This document shows, piece after piece, positions 1 through 8,454 of a DNA stretch of 64,000 bases. A model generated the notes under the pieces. The model was not told where the DNA came from. It searched no databases and saw only the letters and a program-made list of their open reading frames with translations. The position numbers and the translations under genes are program-made. Numbering within the stretch: the stretch's first letter is position 1; each line of letters opens with the position of its first letter. The stretch is from the NCBI RefSeq assembly GCF_051251695.1, contig NZ_JBPOEU010000018.1, forward strand, positions 11,780 through 75,779. The letters run 5' to 3'. This stretch comes from Maritalea sp051251695. GTDB taxonomy: Bacteria; Pseudomonadota; Alphaproteobacteria; Rhizobiales; Devosiaceae.

Positions 1-2
1 TG

Positions 3-1511
3 GATGATGCAGATGTTTTTATCGGATTGAGCGCTGCTGGCGTATTGAAGCCAGAACTACTGAAGAAGATGGCAGCAAATCCGTTGATAATGGCACTGGC
101 TAATCCGACACCTGAGATTATGCCTGAATTGGCGAAAGAAGCCCGACCTGATGCGATGGTCTGCACGGGGCGTTCAGATTATCCAAATCAAGTGAACAAC
201 GTCCTTTGTTTCCCCTTCATGTTCCGTGGAGCGCTTGATGTGGGCGCAACAGCAATCAATGAAGAAATGAAGATGGCTGCGGTTCACGCCATCGCGAAAT
301 TGGCGCATGAACCGGCCTTGGAAGCTTCAACAGCGGATGCTGGCTCAACTTTTGGCCCCGAATATCTTATTCCTAACCCGTTTGACCAACGTTTGATTTT
401 GCGCATTGCGCCTGCAGTCGCGAAAGCCGCGATGGATAGTGGTGTAGCGACGCGGCCAATCAAAGATTTTGGCATTTATCATGACACTTTGAACCGTTTC
501 GTATTCCGGTCCGGCATGGTGATGAAGCCAATCATCGATTTGGCGCGATCCAATCCTAAACGTGTTGTTTTTGCTGATGGCGAAGACGAGCGCGTGTTGC
601 GCGCTGCGCAAGTGGTTTTGGAAGATGGCATTGCTAAGCCGATTCTTATTGGCCGTCCGGGTGTGATTGAAAGCCGCATTGAGAAATTTGGCTTGAACTT
701 GGAGGTCGGCAAGGATTTCGAGGTGATCAACCCAGAAGATGACCCTCGTTATCGCGACTATGTTGATTTGTTCCATTCCCTTGTTGGTCGATCAGGTGTG
801 ACACCGGATACGGCCCGTACCATTGTGCGGACCAACACAACGGTTATCGGCGCATTAGCCGTGAAACGTGGTGACGCCGACGCCTTGGTTTGCGGTCTGC
901 AAGGCCGATATATTAAGCACGTACGCGACATTAAATCGATCATTGGCATGGTTGAAGGCGCGACCGATGTTTCTGCGCTGTCGATGCTGATCATGCGTCG
1001 TGGCGTATTCTTTTTCGCAGATACCTATGTGACAATGGACCCGAGCCCTGAGGAGTTGGTTGAAATCGCTCTTCAAGCGCAGGAGCACTTGAAACGATTC
1101 AACATTCAGGCAAAAGCCGCGTTGTTGAGCTATTCTAACTTTGGGTCACGAGACGGCGATTCGTCACATAAGATGCGTCAGACCTATCAAAAATTGAAAG
1201 CTGCTGCGCCAGAGATGATTGTAGAAGGCGAAATGCAAGGTGATTTGGCGCTTAGCCAAATGTTGCGTGAACGCTATATCGGGAAAGGTGAATTGGAAGG
1301 CGAAGCCAACCTTTTATTGTTCCCGAACCTTGATGCGGCTAACCTTTCAATGACTTTGGTTAAAGAGTTGAACGACGCGCTTTCTGTGGGCCCAATTCTA
1401 ATGGGAACCGCAAAGCCTGCGCACATTCTTTCACCATCTGTTACCAGCCGGGGCATTGTTAATATGACAGCGGTTGCTGTTTCAGAAGCAGTGGCAGCGG
1501 ACGCTGAATAA
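3..1511 (+). CDS. maeB: NADP-dependent malic enzyme fused to phosphotransacetylase-like domain (5' truncated by window edge)
   Basis: Oxidative decarboxylation of malate to pyruvate. The reading frame is already open at base 3 (DDADVFIGLSAAGVL), so about 250 N-terminal residues lie outside the window; a TTG at 27 is not the true start. What remains, about 503 residues, contains the end of the malic NAD-binding domain (FIGLS, ALANPTPEI, CTGRSDYPNQVNNVL, to about residue 150) and then a complete phosphate acetyl/butyryltransferase-type domain (about 180-495; FADGEDERVLRAA, VEGEMQGDLAL). This hybrid architecture is typical of large proteobacterial MaeB enzymes, where the PTA-like domain is regulatory and not known to be catalytic (family knowledge). 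A hairpin terminator overlaps the stop codon. Confidence 0.96.
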   Translation, partial: DDADVFIGLSAAGVLKPELLKKMAANPLIMALANPTPEIMPELAKEARPDAMVCTGRSDYPNQVNNVLCFPFMFRGALDVGATAINEEMKMAAVHAIAKLAHEPALEASTADAGSTFGPEYLIPNPFDQRLILRIAPAVAKAAMDSGVATRPIKDFGIYHDTLNRFVFRSGMVMKPIIDLARSNPKRVVFADGEDERVLRAAQVVLEDGIAKPILIGRPGVIESRIEKFGLNLEVGKDFEVINPEDDPRYRDYVDLFHSLVGRSGVTPDTARTIVRTNTTVIGALAVKRGDADALVCGLQGRYIKHVRDIKSIIGMVEGATDVSALSMLIMRRGVFFFADTYVTMDPSPEELVEIALQAQEHLKRFNIQAKAALLSYSNFGSRDGDSSHKMRQTYQKLKAAAPEMIVEGEMQGDLALSQMLRERYIGKGELEGEANLLLFPNLDAANLSMTLVKELNDALSVGPILMGTAKPAHILSPSVTSRGIVNMTAVAVSEAVAADAE

Positions 1512-1522
1512 CGTCCGCTTTT
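1496..1522 (+). terminator. Intrinsic terminator of maeB with the stop codon in its loop
   Basis: AGCGGACG (1496-1503) pairs with CGTCCGCT (1512-1519), followed by a short T run. The maeB stop codon TAA (1509-1511) sits in the loop. Confidence 0.7.
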
Positions 1523-1528
1523 CTTGAT

Positions 1529-1785
1529 TTATTTCGTTGTCAGATCGACTTCGAACAAGTCGAGAAAATTGTTGTGTTGTTCAATTTGCTCGTCGGAGAA
1601 ATCGCTAGCCAACGTCCAAGTTATGAACTGGGTCGTAAGGTTTTCGACTGTGGTTATTGTATAGGTAAATACGATATCAACGCCTCGCCAACAACTCCAT
1701 CATTGGCCTGGGCGATGGTAACTGACGCCATGATTGCTATGAGCGTTGCACCCACTATTTTTCGAATTGCGCTTAAATAAATCAT
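1529..1785 (-). pseudogene. Small exported protein, frameshifted; no recognised family
   Basis: The minus strand just downstream of amn has a good ribosome site (GAGGAA, about nine bases before ATG at 1785) and starts a protein with a signal-peptide-like N-terminus (MIYLSAIRKIVGATLIAIMA, then ...AQA). That frame stops at 1654-1656. A second frame then stays open to a TAA at 1529 and reads as a sensible soluble tail (DIVFTYTITTVENLTTQF and later SDFSDEQIEQHNNFLDLFEV). It has no start codon of its own and begins just after a stop. The simplest reading is one gene of about 85 codons with a 1-base deletion (or 2-base insertion) near 1670-1690. A sequencing error would look the same. The function is unknown, and it is probably co-transcribed with amn. 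Confidence 0.5.
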
Positions 1786-1806
1786 GGAGCGTGTTCCTCA
1801 ATATCT

Positions 1807-3282
1807 TTATTGAAATGCAGTTTCTGCGAACGATCTGAGTTTACGTGAATGGATCGAATGAGCTGGGCGTTGGCGTAAAATTTCCATTGCCCTTATGCCG
1901 ATTTCAAGGTGTTTGCTAACTTGCGTGCGATAGAAATCGCTGGCCATGCCTGGTAATTTGAGTTCGCCGTGCAATGGTTTGTCCGACACGCAGAGCAAGG
2001 TGCCATAGGGCACCCGGAAGCGGAAACCGTTGGCGGCAATCGTAGCACTTTCCATGTCTAGAGCGATCGCGCGGGATTGGGAAAGCCGCTGGGCGATTTC
2101 GTTTTGATCACGTAATTCCCAATTTCTATTGTCAAATGTCGCCACGGTACCGGTCCGCATAATACGTTTCTTGTCCACTCCGGTAAGTTGGGTGATTTCA
2201 CCCACTGCTTGCTCCAGCGCTACTTGAACTTCTGCAAGGGCTGGTATTGGCACTGAAATGGGCAGATCATCATCCAGAACGTGATCTTCTCGCACATAGG
2301 CGTGCGCCAGCACATAATCGCCAAGGTTTTGAGAATTCCGCAAGCCTGCGCAATGGCCCAACATCGTCCAAGCGTGAGGGCGCAGCACCGCAATATGGTC
2401 GGTGATGGTTTTAGCGTTTGATGGGCCGACGCCTATGTTGACCATGGTGATGCCGGACCCATGCTTGGCCTTTAGATGGTAGGCTGGCATTTGCGGCTCA
2501 CGCGGAGGTTTTTCGCCAGTAGACTCGCCGTTGGCATTTACATTGTGGGTTATCATGTTTCCCGGTTCGACGAACGCGTGATAATCGGGGTGGCCTTCGT
2601 CCATCCATTTGTGTGCAAGACGACAGAATTCCTCGATATAGAAACTGTAGTTGGTGAACAGCACGAAGTTTTGGAAGTGCTCTGGCTTGGTGGCTGTGTA
2701 ATGGGACAAACGATGCAACGAATAGTCCACACGCGGCGCAGTAAAGGCAGCTAGCGGGTAGGGGCCGCCCTTTGGTGGGATGAAGGTGCCGTTGGCGATT
2801 TCATCGTCCGTATGGGCCAAATCTGGCACATCGAACATGTCCCGCAATGGAATACCCAATGCATGAATGGCGTCGCCATCCAATGTGGTGGTTGGGTCTA
2901 GGGCGAAGTGAACCGGAATTGGGGTTTCAGATTCGCTGATTTGAATTTCGCAATCGTGATTTTTCAGCAATTGTGAGAATTGTTCAGTCAAATAATGCTT
3001 GAACAATTCGGGTTCTGTAATGGTTGTTTGATAGATGCCCGGCGAGTGAAGAAAGCCATAGGGCAGATGGGAATCTACTTTTTGGTAGCTATGTGATCTC
3101 ACGCTCGCTTGAGGATATGTGGCACGAATACGCCCCCCCGGAGGTTTGCCGTTTGAAAGTTCGCGCACTGCGTCACGAATAAACTGCGTGTTCCGGTCAT
3201 AAATCTTTGCCACATAATCCCGCGCCTTGACGGGGTCGGTGAATGATTTCTTGTCCAATGGGGTGGGGCGAACTATTTCCAT
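1807..3282 (-). CDS. amn: AMP nucleosidase
   Basis: Hydrolyses the N-glycosidic bond of AMP to adenine and ribose 5-phosphate, a step in purine salvage and control of the adenylate pool. At 491 residues it has the usual length of the family (E. coli Amn is 484). The N-terminal half is the Amn-specific domain; the C-terminal half is a nucleoside-phosphorylase fold (VNIGVGPSNAKTITDHIAVL, GHCAGLRNSQNLGDYVLAHA, ALDMESATIAANGFRFRVPY). The ATG at 3282 is preceded by GGAGATCAA. The gene is monocistronic except for the broken small exported gene behind it. Confidence 0.96.
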   Translation of the reverse strand: MEIVRPTPLDKKSFTDPVKARDYVAKIYDRNTQFIRDAVRELSNGKPPGGRIRATYPQASVRSHSYQKVDSHLPYGFLHSPGIYQTTITEPELFKHYLTEQFSQLLKNHDCEIQISESETPIPVHFALDPTTTLDGDAIHALGIPLRDMFDVPDLAHTDDEIANGTFIPPKGGPYPLAAFTAPRVDYSLHRLSHYTATKPEHFQNFVLFTNYSFYIEEFCRLAHKWMDEGHPDYHAFVEPGNMITHNVNANGESTGEKPPREPQMPAYHLKAKHGSGITMVNIGVGPSNAKTITDHIAVLRPHAWTMLGHCAGLRNSQNLGDYVLAHAYVREDHVLDDDLPISVPIPALAEVQVALEQAVGEITQLTGVDKKRIMRTGTVATFDNRNWELRDQNEIAQRLSQSRAIALDMESATIAANGFRFRVPYGTLLCVSDKPLHGELKLPGMASDFYRTQVSKHLEIGIRAMEILRQRPAHSIHSRKLRSFAETAFQ

Positions 3283-3659
3283 TTGATCTCCATTATTGTT
3301 CTAAATATCTGATCCGCGAGGTGGTGCGGCAGCACGGTTTCAAAATCATAGCGTTAGAATTCAGACTTGTCTTTATTTCCTCGTGGAAGTTTTTTGAATT
3401 CGAGCCGCAAGTTTTTTGATCACAAGAATGTGACGCCTCTTTAAAGATGAGTTTGGTGACCCATATTTAATTCAAGTGGTCGGCAATGCCCTTTGCTGAT
3501 CACGATGGTCGCCGCTGGATATGTCCCCTTTGCAGCCCTCAACCATGTCTAGCGGCGACCCAAATCTTGACCTCCCACAAATTTTGACTTCCCAATGGCT
3601 GGTGCATTCACATGCGCCTGCATTTTTGTTTAGCCATCGCAGACAAGTATTTGCGGTGG
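3283..3659. other. Intergenic region upstream of amn with a large inverted repeat
   Basis: 377 bases without a supported gene. The part next to 3282 should carry the amn promoter. The only clear structure is a perfect 10-bp inverted repeat, GGTCGCCGCT (3507-3516) and AGCGGCGACC (3551-3560), with partial pairing continuing inward (GGATATG against CATGTCT). A 60-codon open frame at 3521-3703 has no ribosome site or recognisable content. Confidence 0.6.
3507..3560. repeat. Inverted repeat, 10-bp arms, 34-base loop
   Basis: GGTCGCCGCT at 3507-3516 is matched by its exact reverse complement at 3551-3560; about four of the next seven inner positions also pair. It lies between the 3' end of the SRPBCC gene and the amn promoter side and has no T run, so it is not a standard terminator. 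Confidence 0.6.
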
Positions 3660-4115
3660 TTAAGCGGTGGCTCGACGTTCAGCCTCGATGCTTGCCTGAA
3701 TGAGGTCTTTTTGCATTAAATCTGCAATCGTGGGCATCATTCTAGAGAATACGGCAGCCATCACCTTTGACATGAAGGTTTTTGGAGTGGCCCTGAAATG
3801 CAGCGTAACCTTTGTGTAATCGCCTGCGGGTTCAAGTGTGTACGTGGTGATATATTCTGTGCCACGGCTGAAGGCCTTCACAACGAAAGTGTCTGGCGCA
3901 TCCATTTGCGTCACTTCCATCTCTTCAGTTGCTTCGCGGCCCATCATGATGCGTGTTTCTCGCACGCGGGAGCCTACGGCAACTGGACCGTCGGTCAGCA
4001 TTTCGACTTTAAGAATGCCATCGATATAGTTCGCAGCATTGGGGAAGTCAGAAATCACATTAAAAGCGGTTTGTTGATCCGACATGAACTGCTGTGAAAC
4101 GGTTAAGCTGGGCAT
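3660..4115 (-). CDS. SRPBCC (START/Bet v1-like) superfamily protein
   Basis: 151 residues with the pattern of the SRPBCC helix-grip fold: an opening strand (LTVSQQFMSDQQTAFNVISDF), then FPNAANYIDGILKVEML and GSRVRETRIMMGREATEEME, a run of beta strands, and a long C-terminal helix (MMPTIADLMQKDLIQASIEA). Members bind hydrophobic ligands in a central cavity or act as polyketide cyclase-like or heat-shock-associated proteins; the ligand cannot be read from sequence. The gene is last in a three-gene operon with two DUF1801 genes. Its start lies 10 bases beyond the stop of the preceding gene, with AGGA upstream. Divergent ArsR regulators next to SRPBCC/DUF1801 genes are a common arrangement. Confidence 0.85.
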   Translation of the reverse strand: MPSLTVSQQFMSDQQTAFNVISDFPNAANYIDGILKVEMLTDGPVAVGSRVRETRIMMGREATEEMEVTQMDAPDTFVVKAFSRGTEYITTYTLEPAGDYTKVTLHFRATPKTFMSKVMAAVFSRMMPTIADLMQKDLIQASIEAERRATA

Positions 4116-4125
4116 TCCAATATTC

Positions 4126-4551
4126 CTACTCTGGGTACTTTTGGGCCATAAACTGTACGGATTTGGTCACCATTTCTTCTAATATTGATTCATCAATGTC
4201 GCTTAGGCGCTTGATGTATAGACAACTTTTGCCGGTTTTGTATTTGCCTATTTTTTCAAGGAGTTCATCATAATCTGAAAATCCACTCATGATGTACAAT
4301 ACTATGTTTGCTTTTCTCGCTGCAAATCCTGAACGCATGAAGTCGCCTTCGCGACCACTTTCATATTTGTAATGATAAGTGCCAAACCCAATAATCGAGG
4401 TGCCCCACATTTTGGCCGGTGCGCCGACAATACGTTCCATCATTTCTTTGATTTTAAGGCAATCAAGGCGCTTTGTTTCGTCTTCAATTTGCAAAAGATA
4501 CGCGTCAACGTCAGCGCTTGTTTCGAGTGTTTTGTTCTGATTTTTTGTCAT
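4126..4551 (-). CDS. DUF1801 domain protein, copy 1 of a tandem pair
   Basis: 141 residues of the YdhG-like/DUF1801 family: AKMWGTSIIGFGTYHYKYES, FAARKANIVLYIM, then GKYKTGKSCLYIKRLSDIDE and a closing helix. The fold is small alpha/beta; function is unknown in the family. It is clearly paralogous to the next gene upstream (shared MWG, IGxxxYxYKYxSG, GKxCLYIKRLSDxDESILE). It has a strong GGAGG ribosome site before ATG at 4551 and is the middle gene of the three-gene minus-strand operon. Confidence 0.88.
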   Translation of the reverse strand: MTKNQNKTLETSADVDAYLLQIEDETKRLDCLKIKEMMERIVGAPAKMWGTSIIGFGTYHYKYESGREGDFMRSGFAARKANIVLYIMSGFSDYDELLEKIGKYKTGKSCLYIKRLSDIDESILEEMVTKSVQFMAQKYPE

Positions 4552-4605
4552 TTTGGCCCCTCCGAACGCATCAAAACATATCTGTTGGCACGCTGGCTAG
4601 GGCGC

Positions 4606-5013
4606 CTATTCAGTGACCTCGTGCCGGTTGCCAAACTCTGTCACCGCGCGGGAAATGATGGCTTCAAGAATTGATTCATCTACATCACTTAAGCGTTTGA
4701 TATATAGACAACCTTTGCCAACCTTATGCTTACCCAATTGGGCGAGAAGCGGATCTTTTTTGTCTGGATACCATAGGACATGCAACGTTATTTGAGCCTT
4801 CCGATTGGCAAATCCAATGCGAAATGTTTCACCGGAATGACCGCTTGGATATTTGTATTTGTAGCTTGAATATCCGATGAGGCAAGGTCCCCACATCTTT
4901 GCTTCCCAACCGGAGATGGTGGACATCATTTGGTGGATTTTGGTGCAATCTGCCCGACGCGTCTCATCTTCAATTGTAGTGAGGAATTCCTCTGGAGTGG
5001 TTTGTTCTGTCAT
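4606..5013 (-). CDS. DUF1801 domain protein, copy 2 of a tandem pair
   Basis: 135 residues, the first gene of the operon and a paralogue of its neighbour. Shared landmarks are AKMWGPCLIGYSSYKYKYPS, FRIGFANRKAQITLHVLW and KVGKGCLYIKRLSDVDESIL. The pair looks like a local tandem duplication that has diverged substantially. The ATG at 5013 has only a weak ribosome site. The promoter must lie in the 82 bases shared with the divergent ArsR gene. Confidence 0.88.
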   Translation of the reverse strand: MTEQTTPEEFLTTIEDETRRADCTKIHQMMSTISGWEAKMWGPCLIGYSSYKYKYPSGHSGETFRIGFANRKAQITLHVLWYPDKKDPLLAQLGKHKVGKGCLYIKRLSDVDESILEAIISRAVTEFGNRHEVTE

Positions 5014-5095
5014 AATAGAGATGTCATCACATTCTTAGTTTTGCCGTCAAGAATTTCCTTGAGGTCAGTTAGTTATTAAGCTAATTGACTAAATC
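5014..5095. promoter_or_regulatory. Divergent promoter region with a weak dyad, probable ArsR operator
   Basis: Only 82 bases separate the starts of the DUF1801 operon and the arsR-type gene. At 5068-5090 there is an AT-rich imperfect dyad (AGTTAGTTA, then TTAAG, then CTAATTGACT; about 7 of 10 positions symmetrical), resembling the dyads ArsR proteins bind. That it is the operator is inference from position. Confidence 0.35.
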
Positions 5096-5404
5096 ATGAA
5101 TGAGAATTTTGCATTTATTGCCAACGCATTGGCACACGAAAAACGCTTGAAAATATTGGAATGGCTCAAAGATCCAGTTCGACATTTTCCGCCGCAAGTT
5201 GACGGCGATTTGGTGAAGGATGGCGTTTGTTCCGGATTCATCGCCGATAAACTGAATGTGAGCCCTCCAACGGCTTCGGCTCATCTGGCGTTGTTGCGTG
5301 ACGCAGGACTGGTAACGCCGAAGCGGATCAAGAAGTGGACGTTTTACAAACGCGATGAGGTTGCCATTCAACAAATGGCCGAACGAATTGCGAAAGAGCT
5401 TTAG
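5096..5404 (+). CDS. ArsR-family helix-turn-helix transcriptional regulator
   Basis: 102 residues with a single winged helix: ALAHEKRLKILEWL (helix 1), FIADKLNVSPPTASAHLALL (helix-turn-helix), AGLVTPKRIKKWTFYKRDE (wing). There is no clear metal-binding CxC site; the one cysteine (GVCSGF) is isolated, so a metal effector is not indicated. It sits 10 bases ahead of the decarboxylase gene, with which it should be co-transcribed, and is divergent from the DUF1801/SRPBCC operon, which is the likely target. Confidence 0.9.
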   Translation: MNENFAFIANALAHEKRLKILEWLKDPVRHFPPQVDGDLVKDGVCSGFIADKLNVSPPTASAHLALLRDAGLVTPKRIKKWTFYKRDEVAIQQMAERIAKEL

Positions 5405-5414
5405 GGATATACAC

Positions 5415-6764
5415 ATGGACGAAATTGCAACGATCGAGAAAGCGAACCAGCTCGCAATTGAATATTTGGATAACGTAACAGATCGCCGTGTTTTCCCCGA
5501 TGAAGATGGATTGGCGGGGTTGAAGGCGTTTGAAGAAGCGCTGCCATCTCAGCCTAGTGATCCGGCTGAAACGTTGCATTTGTTAAATAAATACGGCACG
5601 CCAGCAACGGTGACATCAAATGGTGGTCGATATTTCGGGTTTGTGATTGGCGCAACATTACCTGCTGCTGCCGTTGCAGAACGTTTGGCTGCGGCTTGGG
5701 ACCAATGCGGGTCATCGTTTGTGAATGCGCCTGTTGCCGCCAAATTGGAAGAAATTGCTGCTGATTGGGTTTTGGACATACTTGATCTGCCGCGCGAAAG
5801 CCGAATTGGTTTTGGCACCAGTGCGACCGCCTGCGGCTTGTCGGTCCTTGCTGTCGCTCGCCGTACCTTGCTGAAGCGTAAGGGCTGGGACATCGACGCC
5901 GACGGATTGATTGGTGCGCCAGAAGTGAAGTTGATTATCCCCGAAACTGTGCATGTGACCGTCAAGAAGGCGGCCAAGCTGCTTGGTTTTGGTTTAAACC
6001 GCTTGATAATTGCACCATGTGACGACAAGGGACGCGTGGACGTTACCCAATTGCCAGAACTCGATGATTTGAGCATTCTTTGCCTGCAAGCGGGTGAAGT
6101 AAACATGGGCGAGTTTGACCGCTTTCCCGAACTGATTGAAATCGCTCGCGCGGCTGACGCTTGGGTCCATGTTGATGGCGCATTTGGGCTTTGGGCACGG
6201 GCGAGCAAATCAAAGAAGCATCTCACAACTGGTGTTGAATTGGCCGACAGTTGGACGACGGACGGGCATAAATGGCTCAACACGCCATATGATGGCGCGA
6301 TGGCGATCTGTCGTGACGGTCAAGCTTTTGCTCAGACATTGAATTCGGATGCTGTATATTCAACAGCTGAACCTTATGCACAGAAGAACCTTGTTCTTGA
6401 ATTTTCACGTCGGGCGCGTGGCATACCGATTTGGGCGGCGTTGCGTTCCTTGGGTCGGCAAGGGGTCGACGACATGGTCACCAAGCATTGCGCCCAAGCA
6501 CAGCGAATGGCTGAGGGGCTAAAGGCCTTAGGCGTGACTGTCTTGAACAGTGTGGTGATCAATCAAGTTCTTTGTACTCTGGGCAGTGAAGAAAAGAACG
6601 CAGCGCTGTTGCAGCGCATTTCGGATGAAGGTGAAGTTTGGTTCGGCCCTTCAAAATGGCAGGGCGCGAGTGTTTTTCGATTGTCTGTTTCCTCTTGGCG
6701 CACAACGGACGACGATATTGACCGGGCTATAGCCTCGATTGGCCGTGCCATTGAAGCGAATTAG
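5415..6764 (+). CDS. Group II PLP-dependent decarboxylase / aminotransferase-like protein
   Basis: 449 residues of the aromatic-L-amino-acid/glutamate decarboxylase fold family. Landmarks: GFVIGATLPAAAVAERLAAA near the N-terminus, GTSATACGLSVLAVARR (PLP phosphate region), HVDGAFGLWARAS (Asp stacking the pyridine nitrogen) and SWTTDGHKWLNTPYD with the Schiff-base lysine. The substrate is not predictable. I chose ATG 5415 (AGGGAT upstream) over an in-frame start at 5355 that would overlap the regulator gene by 50 bases. The operon with ArsR suggests regulated expression. Confidence 0.9.
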   Translation: MDEIATIEKANQLAIEYLDNVTDRRVFPDEDGLAGLKAFEEALPSQPSDPAETLHLLNKYGTPATVTSNGGRYFGFVIGATLPAAAVAERLAAAWDQCGSSFVNAPVAAKLEEIAADWVLDILDLPRESRIGFGTSATACGLSVLAVARRTLLKRKGWDIDADGLIGAPEVKLIIPETVHVTVKKAAKLLGFGLNRLIIAPCDDKGRVDVTQLPELDDLSILCLQAGEVNMGEFDRFPELIEIARAADAWVHVDGAFGLWARASKSKKHLTTGVELADSWTTDGHKWLNTPYDGAMAICRDGQAFAQTLNSDAVYSTAEPYAQKNLVLEFSRRARGIPIWAALRSLGRQGVDDMVTKHCAQAQRMAEGLKALGVTVLNSVVINQVLCTLGSEEKNAALLQRISDEGEVWFGPSKWQGASVFRLSVSSWRTTDDDIDRAIASIGRAIEAN

Positions 6765-6922
6765 GCGCTTCGGGGTTGAATAATTTCCAATTTGTGGGCA
6801 TAACCCGCGCGCAGCATCGCTTTCCTGCATGATTATATGATGTAATCGGTTTGCGGGGACAAGTTTTAGGCGAAGCGGCGCGGGCATCTCTTTTAGATGG
6901 GGTGCTGAACAAAGGAGCTCAC

Positions 6923-7672
6923 ATGCAACTGGCGTTTGTCATTCCGGCCTTTAATGAAGAAGGTCTTATTGGTCGTTGTCTTGAATCTGTGGTCAAACGG
7001 GTTAAGGCATCTGGTGCTGAATGTGAGATCATTGTTGTCAACAATGCTTCGACCGATCGCACCAAGGAAATCGCAGAAAGCTTTGAAGGCGTCACCGTTG
7101 TTGATGAATTCGACAAAGGCTTGGTTTATGCGCGCCGTGCTGGGTTCAATGCTTCCACAGCGGAATTGGTCGCGAATATCGACGCGGACACAGAATTGCC
7201 TGAAGGGTGGATCGAAACCGTTCTGACGACTTTTGAGAAGCGTCCTGAACTCGTTGGTTTGAGTGGTCCTTACATTTATTACGATCTATCGCTGTGGAAC
7301 CAGATGCTTGTGCGCATGTTCTACTATATTTCCTTTGCCGTTTATTTGCTCAATCGGTTCGTTCTCAAAGTTGGGTCGATGATCCAAGGTGGCAATTTCG
7401 TTATCCGCCGTTCCGCATGGAACAAGGCAGGGGGATATGACACGTCTATTTCCTTTTATGGCGAGGATACGGACATTGCAGTGCGGCTTTCAAAAGTTGG
7501 CCCGGTAAAATGGACGTTTAAACTGCCGATGCGGACATCGGGTCGTCGATTGACCGAAGAAGGTGTGTTCCAAACGGCCGGTGTTTATGTTTTGAACTTT
7601 TTCTGGGTAACCTTTCGCGGCAAACCAGCCACCAAAAGCTATACCGACGTTCGTCCGGGCGACGAAAAGTAA
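6923..7672 (+). CDS. Family 2 glycosyltransferase
   Basis: 249 residues, GT-A fold: AFVIPAFNEEGLIGRCLES (nucleotide-sugar binding), IIVVNNASTDRTKEIAE, NIDADTELP (metal-binding DxD-like motif), GGNFVIRRSAWNKAGGYD and ISFYGEDTDIAVRL (acceptor/catalytic region). A hydrophobic stretch around MLVRMFYYISFAVYLLNRFV suggests membrane association. The real start is ATG 6923, with AAAGGAG at ideal spacing; an upstream in-frame codon at 6851 lacks a site. Acceptor unknown; no other polysaccharide genes lie nearby. Confidence 0.92.
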   Translation: MQLAFVIPAFNEEGLIGRCLESVVKRVKASGAECEIIVVNNASTDRTKEIAESFEGVTVVDEFDKGLVYARRAGFNASTAELVANIDADTELPEGWIETVLTTFEKRPELVGLSGPYIYYDLSLWNQMLVRMFYYISFAVYLLNRFVLKVGSMIQGGNFVIRRSAWNKAGGYDTSISFYGEDTDIAVRLSKVGPVKWTFKLPMRTSGRRLTEEGVFQTAGVYVLNFFWVTFRGKPATKSYTDVRPGDEK

Positions 7673-7707
7673 GTAATTTCAACGTTTTTGGCCTTTGCTA
7701 GGTACTG

Positions 7708-7734
7708 AACCGTCTTGTTTCAAGGCGGTTTTTT
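7708..7734 (+). terminator. Intrinsic terminator after the glycosyltransferase
   Basis: AACCGTCTT (7708-7716) pairs with AAGGCGGTT (7722-7730, one G-U) and runs into six T. Confidence 0.85.
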
Positions 7735-7817
7735 GCCATTATTTTTATGCCTTTCACTTGTTCTTTGCGCATTAAGGCCCACATTTGCGGTAACAATGCA
7801 GCAAAGGAGACCAAATC

Positions 7818-8183
7818 ATGGTTGATGAAAAGCGCAAAACATCTGAAGAACCCAAAGGCGGCTGGGAAAGCTTTACCGAAGAAATTGAAGTCGCGGGCAG
7901 CAAGCTTATCGAGGAAATCACAAAGTTGGTTTCTGAAGGCAATGTGCGCAAACTACGTGTTCGCTCGGCAAATGACGACTTGGTCATCGAAGTACCATTG
8001 ACCGGCAGCGTGGTTGTTGGCGGCGTCGTAATGCTTGCAGCGCCTTGGTTGGCCATTCTTGGTGGTCTAGCTGGCGTTTTGGCAAAAGTAAAAATCGAAG
8101 TTGTGCGCAGTGTCGATAGCGCGTCTGCCGATGGTGAAGATGCGCGCCCGAAGAAGAAAAAGAAGAAGAAAAACAAAGTGTAA
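7818..8183 (+). CDS. DUF4342 domain protein with a lysine-rich tail
   Basis: 121 residues. Residues about 15-105 match the DUF4342 pattern: an amphipathic N-terminal helix (ESFTEEIEVAGSKLIEEITK), then VRKLRVRSANDDLVIEVPLT and a hydrophobic stretch GSVVVGGVVMLAAPWLAILGGLAGVLAKV that could lie in or on the membrane. The tail is nearly all lysine (PKKKKKKKNKV). The role of the family is not established. AAAGGAG precedes the ATG. It is monocistronic, between two terminators. Confidence 0.85.
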   Translation: MVDEKRKTSEEPKGGWESFTEEIEVAGSKLIEEITKLVSEGNVRKLRVRSANDDLVIEVPLTGSVVVGGVVMLAAPWLAILGGLAGVLAKVKIEVVRSVDSASADGEDARPKKKKKKKNKV

Positions 8184-8249
8184 GCATATTGTTTTTCCAA
8201 GCGTTTGCGTTTCACTGAGTTGCGCAAATGTTCTGACCTCCCAATATCT

Positions 8250-8274
8250 GCCCCGGTTTTGCCGGGGCTTTTTT
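8250..8274 (+). terminator. Intrinsic terminator after the DUF4342 gene
   Basis: GCCCCGG-TTTT-CCGGGGC-like hairpin (8250-8268) followed by six T. Confidence 0.88.
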
Positions 8275-8322
8275 GTGTAGGCTTACCTTTTTGATGTCGC
8301 ACTGACAGCGTTTGGTTTTGAT

Positions 8323-8403
8323 CCCGGCTCGGGGGCCGGGAGGGCGCATTAGGGTGGGTAATTTACCTTTCCTATTTGGCCGCCCCGGATTTGATCTGGG
8401 GTC
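8323..8403. repeat. Two short GC-rich palindromes
   Basis: CCCGGC (8323-8328) / GCCGGG (8335-8340), and CCCCGGAT with ATCTGGGG around a TTG loop (8383-8401). They resemble the REP-like intergenic palindromes common in alphaproteobacterial genomes. Confidence 0.6.
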
Positions 8404-8454
8404 TAATTTTATGTTCCGTGGCCATGACTTGTTTTGGTTTTTGGATATTCCTGC

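Noticed and set aside
3521..3703. 60-codon plus-strand frame upstream of amn
   Set aside because: Contains one arm of an inverted repeat, has no ribosome site and runs into the convergent SRPBCC gene.
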